Shown: positions 35,515 through 47,699 of the stretch, in pieces
Numbering within the stretch: position 1 is the stretch's first letter
Layout of the letters: each line of letters opens with the position of its first letter
NCBI GenBank assembly: GCA_944548615.1
Contig: OX155950.1
Location: 38,885,859 to 38,949,858 of the forward strand
From: Micropterix aruncella
Taxonomy: Eukaryota > Arthropoda > Insecta > Lepidoptera > Micropterigidae
DNA length: 64,000 nucleotides
Reading direction: 5' to 3'
Notes under the pieces: generated by a model
The model's database searches: none
What the model was told of the DNA's origin: nothing
The model's input: only the letters and a program-made list of their open reading frames with translations
Translations under genes and position numbers: made by a program

Positions 35515-36160
35515 TCCGGTGCAACGCAAGACACAGTTACAAACGTGTTATACGCATATAATAATAAACCCGCCCGTTAAGAAATTTCACAATAGAGAGT
35601 GGAGAAAGAAATAAAGAAGAAACACTTATACCGTTATTAATACTTTTACTTTATATATCACAAGCTTTAAAACATATCTTGATTCTTCTGCAGGACGTTG
35701 TTATATGATTCAAATCATTTTGAACGTTCAGGCAATCATACGTGATATCAATCATAATTATAAATTTATTAAGTAGGCGAGGTTCATGTCATGATATCAT
35801 GTCAAGAATATTTAATCGAAAATTGTGAGTGTTGTAAAATAAATATTAATGTTAATGTATTCTCGCTCTAGGCGGTGCGAACAGAGGTGCACGATCCTCC
35901 CTTCATGCATCCCAAAAATTTCCCATTTCTAACAGTTACGAGTGGCTCGGAAATTCGGCATGCAGACAATAGGAAAATGTTCTCAATTTCCATTTATTAT
36001 TTCGGTTGAGGAATTTTCGAGGTTCATGAATGTATTATTATATTGTTTCGCAGAGACGAACATGTTACCGGAGAAATTTCATAAGGCAACGTAATGTGGA
36101 CAACTGGGAATAAAATCGACTATACGCTTATATTTTCTATGCTTGTATCGTGAAGAGAAA
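35515..36160. other. AT-rich intergenic sequence
   Basis: No gene recognised. Confidence 0.4.
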
Positions 36161-36162
36161 AT

Positions 36163-36486
36163 GTGAACGATTTTAATACATTGGTATTTAGACTGAAAGA
36201 AACAGACTTTATAACTGTACCACTCACACAAATGTGCAGTATTCACTCTACAGAAAAAGAATGCGTGCGATTTTGGGAGTTGCAGGCATGTCGTGAATAC
36301 TCCAAATCTAACAATATTGACCGTATATGTAATTTTTGCTCAAAAATTTCTTGCGAATTCAATACAATAAAAGGTCGGCTATATATTATCAGGATTTACA
36401 TCGGCATGACACCGGGAATAAACCCCGTTTTTGATGCAGCCACTTTTGATGCATCCCTTTGTGCAACTGAATCGCTTTATCTTTAG
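36163..36486 (+). CDS. Unrecognised 107-codon frame, Cys-rich
   Basis: Starts ATG after a G-rich AAAATGTGAACG context (the predicted start is GTG/ATG-ambiguous) and ends at TAG exactly where family A copy 7 begins. It has seven Cys, four of them clustered in ICNFCSKISC and QACREYS. It is not Lys/Ile-repeat junk as in neighbouring frames, and no homologous copy exists in the window. It might be a host exon fragment or chance. The stop lies inside TATCTTTAG, the target duplication, so the original frame could have run further before the insertion. Confidence 0.25.
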   Translation: MNDFNTLVFRLKETDFITVPLTQMCSIHSTEKECVRFWELQACREYSKSNNIDRICNFCSKISCEFNTIKGRLYIIRIYIGMTPGINPVFDAATFDASLCATESLYL

Positions 36487-36931
36487 ACAACTTGGGTTGT
36501 CGTCTACAGCGGGCGAGCCCGTCACCTCAGGAAGTTTTAACGATTAGTCGTTCTATCTCCCTGGAAGTGAACGCAGAAGACTTGGGGACAAAACAGTCTA
36601 CCGTCTAGCTACGCCACAATCCCGTAAGAGGCCAACGCGAGATAGCCAAGAATGTTACTCGGCGGGCCGACACTCACGCCCTTACTTCCAATTGTGATCA
36701 GATTACTCCGGTCTCTCGATTGGTTACGAGTTCGAGGTCGCTTGCGCTGTCCTCTCCCTTACGAAGCGGTGAAACGGTGTTTACCGAATCTATCGCGGAC
36801 CACAGCGTCCTAAGCCCGGCTGTTCACCCAGGATCGGATGGCCGATGGTCATTTCAAGAGCAGTCGCCGTAAGGTCCGCAACCACCCCCGCTCTATAGGA
36901 AACAGTACGGCTCCCCGACTGTTGGGGAGCT

Positions 36932-37816
36932 TGACGGTAAAAAGCCGACTTGCTTTTTCCCGTCCGTCGCAGTGCGGATGGCAAATTCGTTTCTGCGGTT
37001 CGACCACCATACCACACAGCTGGTTGGGGGCCACGGAGAGTTCAGAGCCAAACTATTTGACTTTGGACTATCCCATGACCCCCGGTGCGCCTGTGGGTAT
37101 GGTCGCCAAACTGCGGAACACGTAATTTGGTCTTGCCCAATTCTAGCGGCTGCACGGGAGAAATTGATGGATGGAGTGGGCGCGTGCGTTGGGCGTTCTC
37201 CGATTTGGTACCCGGATTTGGTCAGTTGTAGGAGCTGCTTCCAGTCGTTTGGCGAGTTTGTGGAGCACTGGGTGGCTTCTTGGGAAAGCATGAGGCTTCG
37301 GGATACCCCCCAGGGGGTACCCTCTTCCTTGGTGGCGTGATTCGGCGGCTACTTCCAGCCCGAAGTGCCCGTCTTTGTGTCAGTCTTTTTACCGCCCCGA
37401 GGGGCGTTTCGTTCTTTGCAGGATCCAGGGATTCCTCCCCCCCGTGGCTGCTCCGAGACCTGCCCACGGACAGTGCGCCTTCACCTTCATTGTTCTAGAG
37501 CGTCCTCTACCCCGCTTACCGGCTCTTAGATTTACGCTATTGTTGTTGTTTTTTTTTCGGTAAATTTAGTAATATTTAGTAAATTTATATTTTTTTCTTG
37601 TAAATACCTTTTATTTTTCGAATAAATGGGTTCTCGGGGCGGTACGGGGGGGGGATGGTTTACCCTATTTCACCCCCTGCGCGTTTTACCCTTCTGGTAC
37701 GCGCAGGGTTGTCGTAGCACGACATCCCGGGCAGACAAGACGACCCTCGTCGTTATAACTGCCCGGGCGGTGGGCGGGGTTTGCTGCCCTCACCTATCGC
37801 CTTAAAACTCTTAACT
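36932..37816 (+). pseudogene. R1-like LINE 3' end with CCHC motif
   Basis: The frame 36972-37340 carries CACGYGRQTAEHVIWSCP, a C-x-C-x8-H-x4-C motif characteristic of the C-terminus of R1/Waldo/TRAS-type ORF2, followed by a helical tail and a stop at 37338. A GC-rich 3' UTR of about 470 bp follows. CTGTTGGGGAGCT occurs at 36918-36930 and 37817-37829 and may be a 13-bp target duplication. RT and endonuclease are lost by 5' truncation. Confidence 0.7.
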
Positions 37817-38488
37817 GTTGGGGAGCTAACGGGCCCATGATGAGGTGGCCACGATGACCCATGTGTTAAGGGTCGGTCACACTCACGGGTCAACACCCAT
37901 CCGATGGCCTCCACGCATGGGGTGCGAGCCTGGATAGGACACTGGGTCAACCAGTCTCCACTGGGAATCAAACCTCTGGCGCTCCTGGACGGTCTGCGCA
38001 CCGAGCGGCGCAAGCCAATCGATTGTGCTCTCCGACTAACAGTCGGGGGAGTCTGGGAACTGTATTGTTTCCTATAGAGCGGGGGTGGTTGCCTACCTTA
38101 CGGCGACTGCTCTTGAAATGACCATTGGCCATCCGATCCCGGTTCAGAGTCGGGCAAAGGACGCCTTGGTCCGCGACAGATTCTGTGCACACCGTTTCAC
38201 CGCTTCGTAAGGGAGAGGACCGCGCAAGCGACCTCGAACTCGGAACCAATCGAGAGACCGGAGAAATCTGGTCACAATTGAAAGCAAGGGCGCGAGTGTC
38301 GGCCCGCCAGGTAACATACTGGCTATCTCGCGGTAAAGGCGTTGGCTTCTTGCAGGTTGTGGCGTAGCTAGACGTCGGATTTGTAATGTCCAAAGTCTTC
38401 TACGCTCACTGCACGGTCGATAGAACGAAGAATCGTTAAAACGTCCTGCGGTGACGGGTTCGCCCGTTGTGGTTGACATCTCAATATG
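37817..38488 (+). mobile_element. Family A retroposon, copy 8 (full length)
   Basis: Opposite orientation to copy 7, in which it sits. It runs from GGGAGCTAACGGGCCCATGA to CGCCCGTTGTGGTTGACATC and is very close to copy 1. Confidence 0.7.
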
Positions 38489-38637
38489 TTAGTCAGAGTG
38501 CACAGTCGATTGGCTTACGCCGCACGGTGCGCAGACCGTCCAGGAGCGCCAGAATGTTGATTCCTAGGGGAAATTGACCATAAGGCCAGAGTCCTACCCA
38601 GGCTCCCACTTCATGCGTGGAGGCCAACTATCTTTAG

Positions 38638-38852
38638 ACAACTTGGGTTGTCGACTACAGCCGGCGAGCCCGTCACCTCAGGAAGTTTTAACGATTAGTC
38701 GTTCTATATCCTTGGAGTGAGCGTGAAAGACTTGGGGACAAAACAGTCCACCATCTAGCTACGTCACAAGCCCGTAAGAGCCCAACGCCTTAACCGCGAA
38801 ATAGCCAGGAATGTTACCTGGCGGGCCGACACTCACGCCCTTACATCCAAAT
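38638..38852 (-). mobile_element. Family A copy 9, 5'-truncated, with TSD
   Basis: Only the 3' 215 bp are present (ACAACTTGGGTTGTCGACTA to TTACATCCAAAT). The flanks are TATCTTTAG at 38629-38637 and 38853-38861. Confidence 0.7.
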
Positions 38853-38861
38853 TATCTTTAG

Positions 38862-39756
<895 letters not shown>

Positions 39757-39759
39757 ATA

Positions 39760-40540
39760 TATAATCAACATTATAGAAAAACACATGCATTGAAAAGTAA
39801 AATTAATAATGATATCAACTAGTAACAATACAAATAGAATGTCGCTTAAAAAAACTAGGTACCATATAAGACTTAATAATTAATTGAATGTAATTTAAAC
39901 GAGGGTTAGAGGTCAAAATGTTGCAATCTGATGTCATCGAGGCACGTGAACGGCTCTGAGCAAAAGTGGTGCGATATTATTTGGCATGAAAAGATCCACC
40001 TTAGCTAGTAAGCTGGGTTATCAGTTTTTTTCTTGAACTAATTAAAAATATGGTATATAGTCAGTATTTTTCTTTTAAGATAGACAGAACTATGCAGTCG
40101 AATACAAAATAAAAAAATCCGTACTATAAGAATGACGTCAAGCGGTCGCATAACAATTCTCCATGCTTAATGACTAAGCCATTACATTATATTCTTCGGT
40201 ACAGCAAAGCTAATTTACGGTTTGTTTACTACTCCGTTGACATTTTCTACTTTTTCTCTACAAAAATGCTACACGCACATATTGCGTTTACTAATTTATC
40301 AAATGCTTTCGATAGTTTTGTTATCGCTTCGTGGCAGGGCATATCAATCTTCGGCGTTACCTAAAATAAGAGCCTTAATGGTCAGTGAATTTGGAACATT
40401 TGCTACGATTAATAATATTGGGCAAGGTCGGTAACGTAGTTAACCCTAAATAACATAGCATAGTATTAAGTACCTATATAGATATTTTTCACTATTGGAT
40501 ACCGCACTGTTTTGAGATGATATGAGATAAGACGACAGGT
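39760..40540. other. No gene recognised
   Basis: Frames of 64-72 codons only, no motif. Confidence 0.4.
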
Positions 40541-40559
40541 AGAGAACGGTTTCGTGCAG

Positions 40560-40910
40560 TTTGGGACTTACGATCCACTGTGTTTCCAGGTCGGTCCAAC
40601 TCACGATTCAGCTGCTATTCAAAAGTCTCCTCGTGTGGAGGACTACCCCGGGAAGTACTCTCGCATCTCAGGCCTCGCCGCTGATAGGAACGTTCCCCTG
40701 GAGGAACGCTTCCCGGCGCTACTAGACGGTTTGCGCACCGTGTGGCTTCAGACAATTGGTTGTCCACTCTGACATATTACTGAAGGTGTGTGGGAACTAT
40801 GGAGACATACTTTCTCCTAAGCAGCGTGGAAGTATGTTGACTTGTCGTTAACCACTCTGGAAATGACCAATTGGCTACCTGGTCCTGAATTCAGAGCCGG
40901 GAAAGAGATG
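40560..40910 (+). mobile_element. Diverged family A relative, copy 10
   Basis: CTACTAGACGGTTTGCGCAC and CAATTGGTTGTCCACTCTGA match CTCCTGGACGGTCTGCGCAC and CAATCGATTGTGCACTCTGA of family A. GTGTGTGGGAAC and CTACCTGGTCCTGAATTC follow in family order. Older than the other copies. Confidence 0.5.
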
Positions 40911-42344
40911 ACAATGATCGGCGATGATTTAAAGTTTAAACTGAATCACGGCTTAATATACGGCAGTCGGGAGGTTGGAGGTATCTTGATGGTTAATTCC
41001 AGACGAAGATATCCCTCCAAAAATGGTAGTCATGGTCGAGGCTGCCTGCTGGTTACCTTTCCCAGTGCTTCGCCGTCACTCCCTTCGAGGATGTGCTTCA
41101 CTCCCTTCGAGGATGCTGGTAACTAACACTCACGGTGTACTTAACTATATAAAAAGTAAGCCATGAAAAGAACATAATAAAAATGATAGATTGTATACAC
41201 TAATAGCTATTATTAAACGCCTCACATATACAAACGTACGTGATACGTCCGCCATATTATCGCCAGAATGCAACAAACCGTGTCCTGTACGCTCAAATAC
41301 ATAAAATAAATAAAAAAACAAAACAAAAACCGAAACAAAAACCGAAACCCACAAAGCGCACGTGATACTTCAAATTGTTCCTACGATTCTAATTACAAAA
41401 AAAGGTCATAAATGAGTCTAGTGCTTAAAAAAGTTTTCTAGTATATTGTAAACAAGTATTGTTATGAGGAAATCTAATTTAAAAAGAAACAACGATTTTT
41501 TACCCACTTTTTGAATAATAGCCAAGGGTGGTAAATACTTATACGATGGATAATCAAATCAAAATTTAAAATTTAAAATTGTTAAAAATAGTCATTTATT
41601 TTATTTTTATTAATTGAGATACTTATGATTAGGCGTACAGTTCATTGATCATGTAACGGTTGCTTCTTATAATAATTATATAAATTATTTAATAATTAAT
41701 ATAGGGAGGTTTAACACATCTTACATGACCTTTCCTGCCAATAGCACACCTAACTAGGCGATAATTTGGCCCGTCTCTAGATGTGCATATTTTTATGCAG
41801 TTTTAAGGAATTAAATGTTTTCTTTTAAAAAAAAAATAAATTAATACACAGGAATATTAGTTTAAAATAGTAATAGCAATAGCAAAATTAATAAGTACTT
41901 TAACTTTACGCCCTATTTTTGTGGCATTCACTTTAAGGCGGCTTTGTTTTGGGCGGGAGCGACTTTAGCCAGGGCGGGGTCAAATGCACGACAGAGGCCC
42001 GCACCGACATTCAAAGTTATCCCGCCTGGCTTATCGAAGCTTTAAAGAAATCTCGCCTGCCTGCGCTGCACTCAATAAGCCTCGCCTGTTCTTCGGCGAT
42101 GAATTAATGCAAGGCCACGATTATACGGGAGGCAGGGAGGAAAGAGGCTTTAATGGTATGAGATACGAGGTCGAGGGAGTTTTGATTTTACTTGAAAAGA
42201 GGGCGAATTGTAATCTGGGAGTGCTCCCAGCAGATTTGGAAGTGCTGGAGTGCTTGAAATATTTTCCTGTTACAATTGACGTCGCGTCACGTGGCTGGCG
42301 GACTGTTCCCGTGTACTGTTCGACGACTGTTCCCGTTTGGGAGC
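40911..42344. other. No gene supported
   Basis: The 162-codon frame at 41984-42472 runs into a family A copy for its second half, so it is not a conserved gene. Its first half (GC-richer, 41940-42300) has no recognised motif. 41115-41900 is AT-rich. Confidence 0.4.
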
Positions 42345-43012
42345 AAATGGGCCCTTGCTGCAGAGTTGGCTACAAAAACCTATTTATTCAGGGTCCGTCA
42401 CACACACGGGTCAAAACCCATCCGGCGGCCTCCACGCATGAAGCAAGAACCCAGGTAGAACTCTGGCCTTAGGACTAGTTTCTCCTAGGAGTCAATCTTC
42501 TGGCGCTCCTGGACGGTCTGCGCACCGTGCGGCGTAAGCCAATCGATTGTGCATTCTGACTAACAGTCGGGGTAGTCTGGAAGCTGTACTGTTTACTATA
42601 GAGCGGGAATGGTTGCTGACCTTAAGGCGACTTCTCTTAAAACGACCATCGGCTAGCCGATTCCGGGTCAAGAGCTGAGCAAAGGATGCCGTGGTCCGCG
42701 ATAGATTTGGTTGACACCGCTACGTAAGGAAGAGGATTGCGCAAGCGACCTCGAACTCGTAACCAGTCGAGAGATCGGAGTAATCTGGTGGCAACTGGAA
42801 GCAAGGGCTTGAGTGTATGCCCGCTGGGTAACATCCCTGGCTATCTCGCGAATAAGGCGTTGGCCTCTTACGGGCATGTGGCGGAGCTTGATGGTGAATT
42901 GTTTTGTCCTAAGTCTTCTGCGCTCACTTCACGGGAGACAGAACGATTATTTCGTTAAAACTTCCTGATGTGACGGGTCCGCCCGTTGTAGTTGACAACT
43001 CTACTTGTTATA
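42345..43012 (+). mobile_element. Family A retroposon, copy 11
   Basis: From AAATGGGCCCTTGCTGCAGA to GTTGTAGTTGACAACTCTAC. Near full length, moderately diverged. Confidence 0.7.
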
Positions 43013-43534
43013 AATACTATTATTCATAATTTTATTACAGAATTCCCAGAGACAGGTTAAACTTACCAAAAAAGACCATTTAATATCGTTTAAAATATAA
43101 ATTGTGTTAACCCTTTCAATGGCACAGGCAAAATAGTTGCCAGACGATGCGTTCAGTACTATTTCAAAGTTAATCCTTAATAACCAAGAATAAGGCTCAT
43201 GACTCTTAGCTCCATCTATCGTCAATGTGATAAAATCAAAACAAGGCCTCTGATTGGATCTGCCATCTTGTAGGTACACGTGTCATTTGAAAAATCATGG
43301 AGTGGATGTGGTCCTTTTTTGCGGTGCTCCGTGAAATGCCATTTATATTTGAGGATTGTCCTACTAAAAAGTGAGTACAAATGTTTACCTTTGTTCCTGA
43401 ACATTTTTTCTACTATACTGAGTAATAATTTCACTGATTCGATCCATTTTTTTATGTTTTATTGACGAAAATAGTCGAGGTTACCAATGCCAGTGAGCTG
43501 GCCTAATTATTGCCAATAGGAGGCCAAATACTAT
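43013..43534. other. No gene recognised
   Basis: Overlapping frames of 60-92 codons on both strands at 43001-43465, without a known motif. Confidence 0.35.
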
Positions 43535-43720
43535 AAATAAGATAAAAACGAATTTACCGCGTGAATTTTGTAGCACCCGATGTTCCGGCGACGTTGCAGC
43601 CACCGTTGTCTAGGGTATAGCCCAGTCACAAAATTCACGCGGTTAATTGGTTTTTATTTTATTTATAATGGTCAAGCAACCACGATAGTCTCAGATTTCA
43701 GAGGAGGCCAAATAATTGTT
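43535..43720. repeat. Dispersed repeat C, head-to-head copy (foldback)
   Basis: ACGAATTTACCGCGTGAATT (left, minus) and CACAAAATTCACGCGGTTAA (right, plus) form an inverted repeat of about 33 bp around a core that, on the minus strand, contains CAACGGTGGCTGCAACGTCG. The right arm continues as ACCACGATAGTCTCAGATTT, as in copy 1. Confidence 0.6.
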
Positions 43721-44010
43721 GATAGCTGAAAACTGGGAAAACTTTTGCTGTTGCTTACGTATTTTTTTTTACTTGTTACATATGCCAAAACCAAAGAAAA
43801 TTACGAAACCACTAAATTTATTAAGCATTTATTATATAAATGTTAAATCCCTTGTAAACGCTAGCTCTGAAACGGGTGTATCACAGTATAGCTACGAAGG
43901 TAATGTTTCACCATTAGTTATATTTTATATAATGTAGCAATAAAAATATTTCTCGTCTGTCACAATAAATAAATATATAAATATATTGCATAATATAGTT
44001 TTGGCGACCA

Positions 44011-44110
44011 CCTGTCCCGCGCCCACTTGGCTCGCACCCAGTTGTCCCTGCGCCCAGTTGGCCTAGTGCCCAGTCGGCCGCGCCCAGTTGTCCCCCCCCC
44101 CCCCCCCCTT
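44011..44110 (-). repeat. GC-rich minisatellite ending in a run of about 17 G
   Basis: On the minus strand, units of the type CAACTGGGCGCGG repeat five times with variation and are preceded by a G homopolymer (C-run on the plus strand at about 44094-44109). Confidence 0.75.
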
Positions 44111-44246
44111 GTACTATCTCTAGTAAGTCAATATCTTTTACAAAGTATGAACTCCGATAGTCAAAATCAAACAGTGGTGGAACAAACGACTTGTATATTT
44201 TAATCATCAATTCTGCGGTAATTTCGTAGGATATTCAGGGCTGGAC

Positions 44247-44271
44247 ATTACATTACATTACATTACATTTT
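44247..44271 (-). repeat. (TGTAA)n tail of the LINE
   Basis: Five ATTAC units on the plus strand at the 3' end of the minus-strand LINE. Confidence 0.75.
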
Positions 44272-45690
44272 CGTCATGTCCAATTGACGGCTAAAGACCG
44301 CTCTTGGACGTGTCAAAATAATTGGGTTATGTAGTAAGTTTCGTTACTACTCTTTACTGAACATACATAGTTAGTCAAGAATTAACTACTAGATTGTCAA
44401 ACTATAAATATAAATAATCGAAATAGAAGCTTAATATTTGAAGCAGTTAGTGATTCGAAAAGATACGTAGTAAAATTATTTATCGTAATATTCAAATTGT
44501 CAGTAAAATGTTAAATAATCAAATTAAATCTACGTTATGCATTTTAAACTAAAAGTACAGATATAAGACCATATAAAATAATCAGACAATAAGGCTCTAC
44601 TTTTTTAAGTAATTTAAATGGGCACAATATTTGAAAAATCATGGCCCTCAAATTCGGTCAAATTATAGAAAGGGTGACCTATCAGCATCTCCTTGATGTT
44701 TATTTTAAATTTTATGACCTCCAGCTGTTTAAATTTTGTAGGGAGTAGATTATAGAATTTAATGCTAAGGTACAAGTAGCTTTTCTGTACTTTTGCCAGT
44801 CGTATTCGGGGTACGCATAAAAGGGAGCTACCGCGGGTATGATGCGAGTGAATGTCTGCATTAATTGGTGTTTCTGTTAGGTGCTGTCTAGCATACATTA
44901 AACATTGGTATATGAACGCCGAATACATAGTCATTACCCTTGCCTTGATGAAATATTCTTTGCATGAGGTCCTAGTCGTTACCTGATACATGCTGCGCAG
45001 TGCTCTCTTTTGCAAAAGAAAGATTCTTTTACTGGTTGCAGCATTTCCCCAAAATAGTAGCCCATAAGTCATTAATGAGTTAAAATACGCAAAGTATACT
45101 GATTTGGCTGCCCCAAAACCACAAAGACTTCTGATTTTTTTAATAGAGTATATCGAGCTACATAGCTTACTAGCTAATTGTTGGATGTGCGCATTCCATT
45201 GTAATTTACTGTCAATTCTTAATCCTAGAAAATTTATATCTTCTGTGATGTCGATTTCAAAATAGTCGTGTAATTCATTTAAATAGTCAACATTGGCAGG
45301 CCTTAAGCGAAAAGGAATTATTTTTGATTTTGTAATATTTAGACGTAATTCATTAGAATTAAACCAAATCAAGAGTTGATCAATCGTATACCTAATTCTA
45401 TTTATTAATGATTCCTTATTTTGGTCACAGAAGATAAGAGATGTGTCATCTGCAAACAGTGTAATGTCATCATTCTCGGATGACACACATCCCGGCAAGT
45501 CATTGGTGTACACTAAAAATAAAAATGGACCTAGAATGGAACCTTGAGGTACACCCTTTGTTACCAGAATCGGTTGGCTTCTTGTTCCATTTACTTCTGT
45601 CGTTTGATACCTATTTTGCAGGTATGATAGGACGCACCCAACATAATGTTTTATTAGCTGTTTTTCTTTGTCTACGTCTTATATAGTATA
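44247..45690 (-). pseudogene. LINE RT palm to C-terminus (Jockey/CR1 type)
   Basis: The minus frame is open from about 45670: GVPQGSILGPFLFLVYTNDL (45560-45500), motif C LFADDTSLIF with both Asp, then thumb and C-terminal regions (FLGLRIDSKLQWNAHI, SLMTYGLLFWGN, LQKRALRSMYQV). It stops at 44614. The 299-codon uninterrupted stretch makes it the best preserved RT half in the window. The frame is lost upstream of about 45680, so fingers and endonuclease are missing. The 3' UTR ends at a (TGTAA)n run at about 44247-44271. Confidence 0.8.
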
Positions 45691-45699
45691 TCACAATAA

Positions 45700-46540
45700 A
45701 AGCTTCGTAGATGTCTATAACGGAGTCGTCATGAGTGAGAACAGAAGCGGTTACATCTGGTTAAAAACGGATCCGACGCCCGACAAGTGAAAACGGGCTG
45801 TTAGTCGCCTGAATTTACATGTGATGTAAACCATACATTTAATATAAATATAATGATTTATCTCTTTTATAATAAAGCTTCTTTCAATAACTAATCTAGT
45901 ATGATAATTTAAAGACATGATATTTTAAAGGTTTCGGATATCCCTCGACAACGGGGTCATTTTTCATTCACTCAGCAAAATATTGGCTGCACGAAACCTA
46001 TTCGAATCTCAAAAATCGAATCGAATCTAAGTTATATATTCATATACATTATACATAGTCATATATATTAGAAGTCACTGCACGAAAACGTAATGCAAGT
46101 GACAAAAATGTTCACATTAATCACGTAATTCTAAGGTTTGCATTCAATCAGGATAGTATAACAGCGAATTGAACATTAATTAAAAAAAGGAGACAACACC
46201 ATTCCGCTCCTGGTAGAATGAATACACATTATACTTGTTTTTTCGAAAATATAAAACACAAGCAAGCAAAATAAAACGACAAACAAATGTTATTGAATTG
46301 AACGAATCAATAATAAATCTATTATAATAAATATATACCCAGTATATGGTGAAGGCGTCCAATTTAGTTCGTTTTTGAATATTTATATAGCCTTATTAGT
46401 CCTTATCTTCAAGCTAATAATTGCATTGTGAGCACATCTGACAAGATTTAAATATAACCACTCGTTGTTAAACATTGATTTTATCAAGCCGCTATACGCT
46501 GAGTTAATGAACGATTTTAAAGCAATTGGAATTATTGCGC
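45700..46540. other. No gene recognised
   Basis: 45700-45830 is GC-richer and may be the remnant of another element; the rest is AT-rich. Confidence 0.35.
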
Positions 46541-46542
46541 TT

Positions 46543-47210
46543 ATCAAAAATTTTACAGTATGGTTTCTCAATAATGGTAGAAGGTCTGTATTCTACATTT
46601 TGACTTCAGTATTAGTAGGTAAGTGACACCTGAATGTAAGTATTGTATCAGCCTAAATACATGCCTTATACAATTGCTTAACAAATTATTCACTTGGAGC
46701 TTCAAATTTTACTATATAATAATATGTCCAGTGATGAAAATTCAGCACTGTCTTAATTTTCGGTTGATCTTTTATAAATCGATTCCTATATTCTTTTTTT
46801 TTAAACGGGTAAACTTCTCACAAGCAAGTTTGGTGTAGGTACAATATTTTTCTTTGAATACTTATTTTCAAGTAGCGCTAAAGCAAAAGCAATCAAAAAT
46901 TTAACAGTATGGTTTCTCAATAATGGTATTAAGTCCGTATTCTACATTCTGACTTCAGTATTAACACCTGGATATAGGTATTGTATCAGCCTAAATACAT
47001 GCCTTATGAAATTACTTATCAAATTGATCACTTGGAGTTTCGAATTTTAATATATATGTCCAGTGATGAAAATCCAGCACTGTCTTAATTTTCGGTTGAT
47101 CTTTTATAAATCAATTCCTGCATTTATTATTTTTTACACAGGTAAACTTCTCACAAGCAAATTTGGGGTAGGTACAACATTTTTCCTTGAATACTTCTTT
47201 TCAAGTCAGG
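46543..47210 (+). repeat. Two-copy tandem duplication, period about 350 bp
   Basis: ACAGTATGGTTTCTCAATAA occurs at 46555 and 46904, and the whole following 300 bp (ATTGTATCAGCCTAAATACA, GTCCAGTGATGAAAATTCAG, AACTTCTCACAAGCAA) is repeated in the same order with scattered changes and small indels. Non-coding. Confidence 0.85.
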
Positions 47211-47254
47211 ATTTACAACTATACCAAAGTTCATAACATTCCTGTATTCATGTA

Positions 47255-47690
47255 ACATTCATAACAAATACATGTATTATATTAAATTTAAAAAGATAGA
47301 TATTTATACATATTTTTGTTACGTAATAATGTGAAATTTAAGAATATACATAGACATACACATACACACATAAATAGATATATACTTTATAAATAAATAT
47401 TAAATAATACTAAATAGATTTCAAAAATCGTGCTCTATTTTAGTATATATGTTATTAGTGCCTCCGTTTCTTCTCGACCTATAGTCAAAAGTAACTAAGT
47501 TAGGTTTTTCATTACTCTGTGACTAGTCCTAGATTTCAGTCCAGCAGTAAAAACACTATTAATTTTGTTGAACAGTCGAGGAGCAATGTAAGAAACGTGT
47601 TGTTGTTCAAAAGTTGTTCTCGTTTTGGGATTAAGTGCTGTCTGTTTGTTGTTGCTCGTGTTACTTTGTGGTGTGTCTATATACTATCAA
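47255..47690 (-). pseudogene. 5'-truncated copy of the 31-35 kb LINE subfamily
   Basis: On the minus strand this reads RTTFEQQHVSYIAPRLFNKI and the following 3' UTR, closely matching 34950-35330. Only the last about 430 bp are present. Confidence 0.7.
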
Positions 47691-47699
47691 TGGATTAAA

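Larger units (their letters stand above)
36487..38628 (-). mobile_element. Family A copy 7, split by nested insertions
   Basis: The parts 36487-36930 and 38489-38628 belong to one copy: the left part stops at CCCCGACTGTT and the right part resumes at ATGTTAGTCAGAGTGCACAG. Between them lie an R1-like LINE end and family A copy 8. TATCTTTAG flanks at 36478-36486 and 38629-38637. The 5' end of the family (…CATTAGCTC) is missing. Confidence 0.65.

Noticed and set aside
41984..42472. 162-codon open frame
   Set aside because: The second half is family A sequence and the first half has no motif; a chance fusion.
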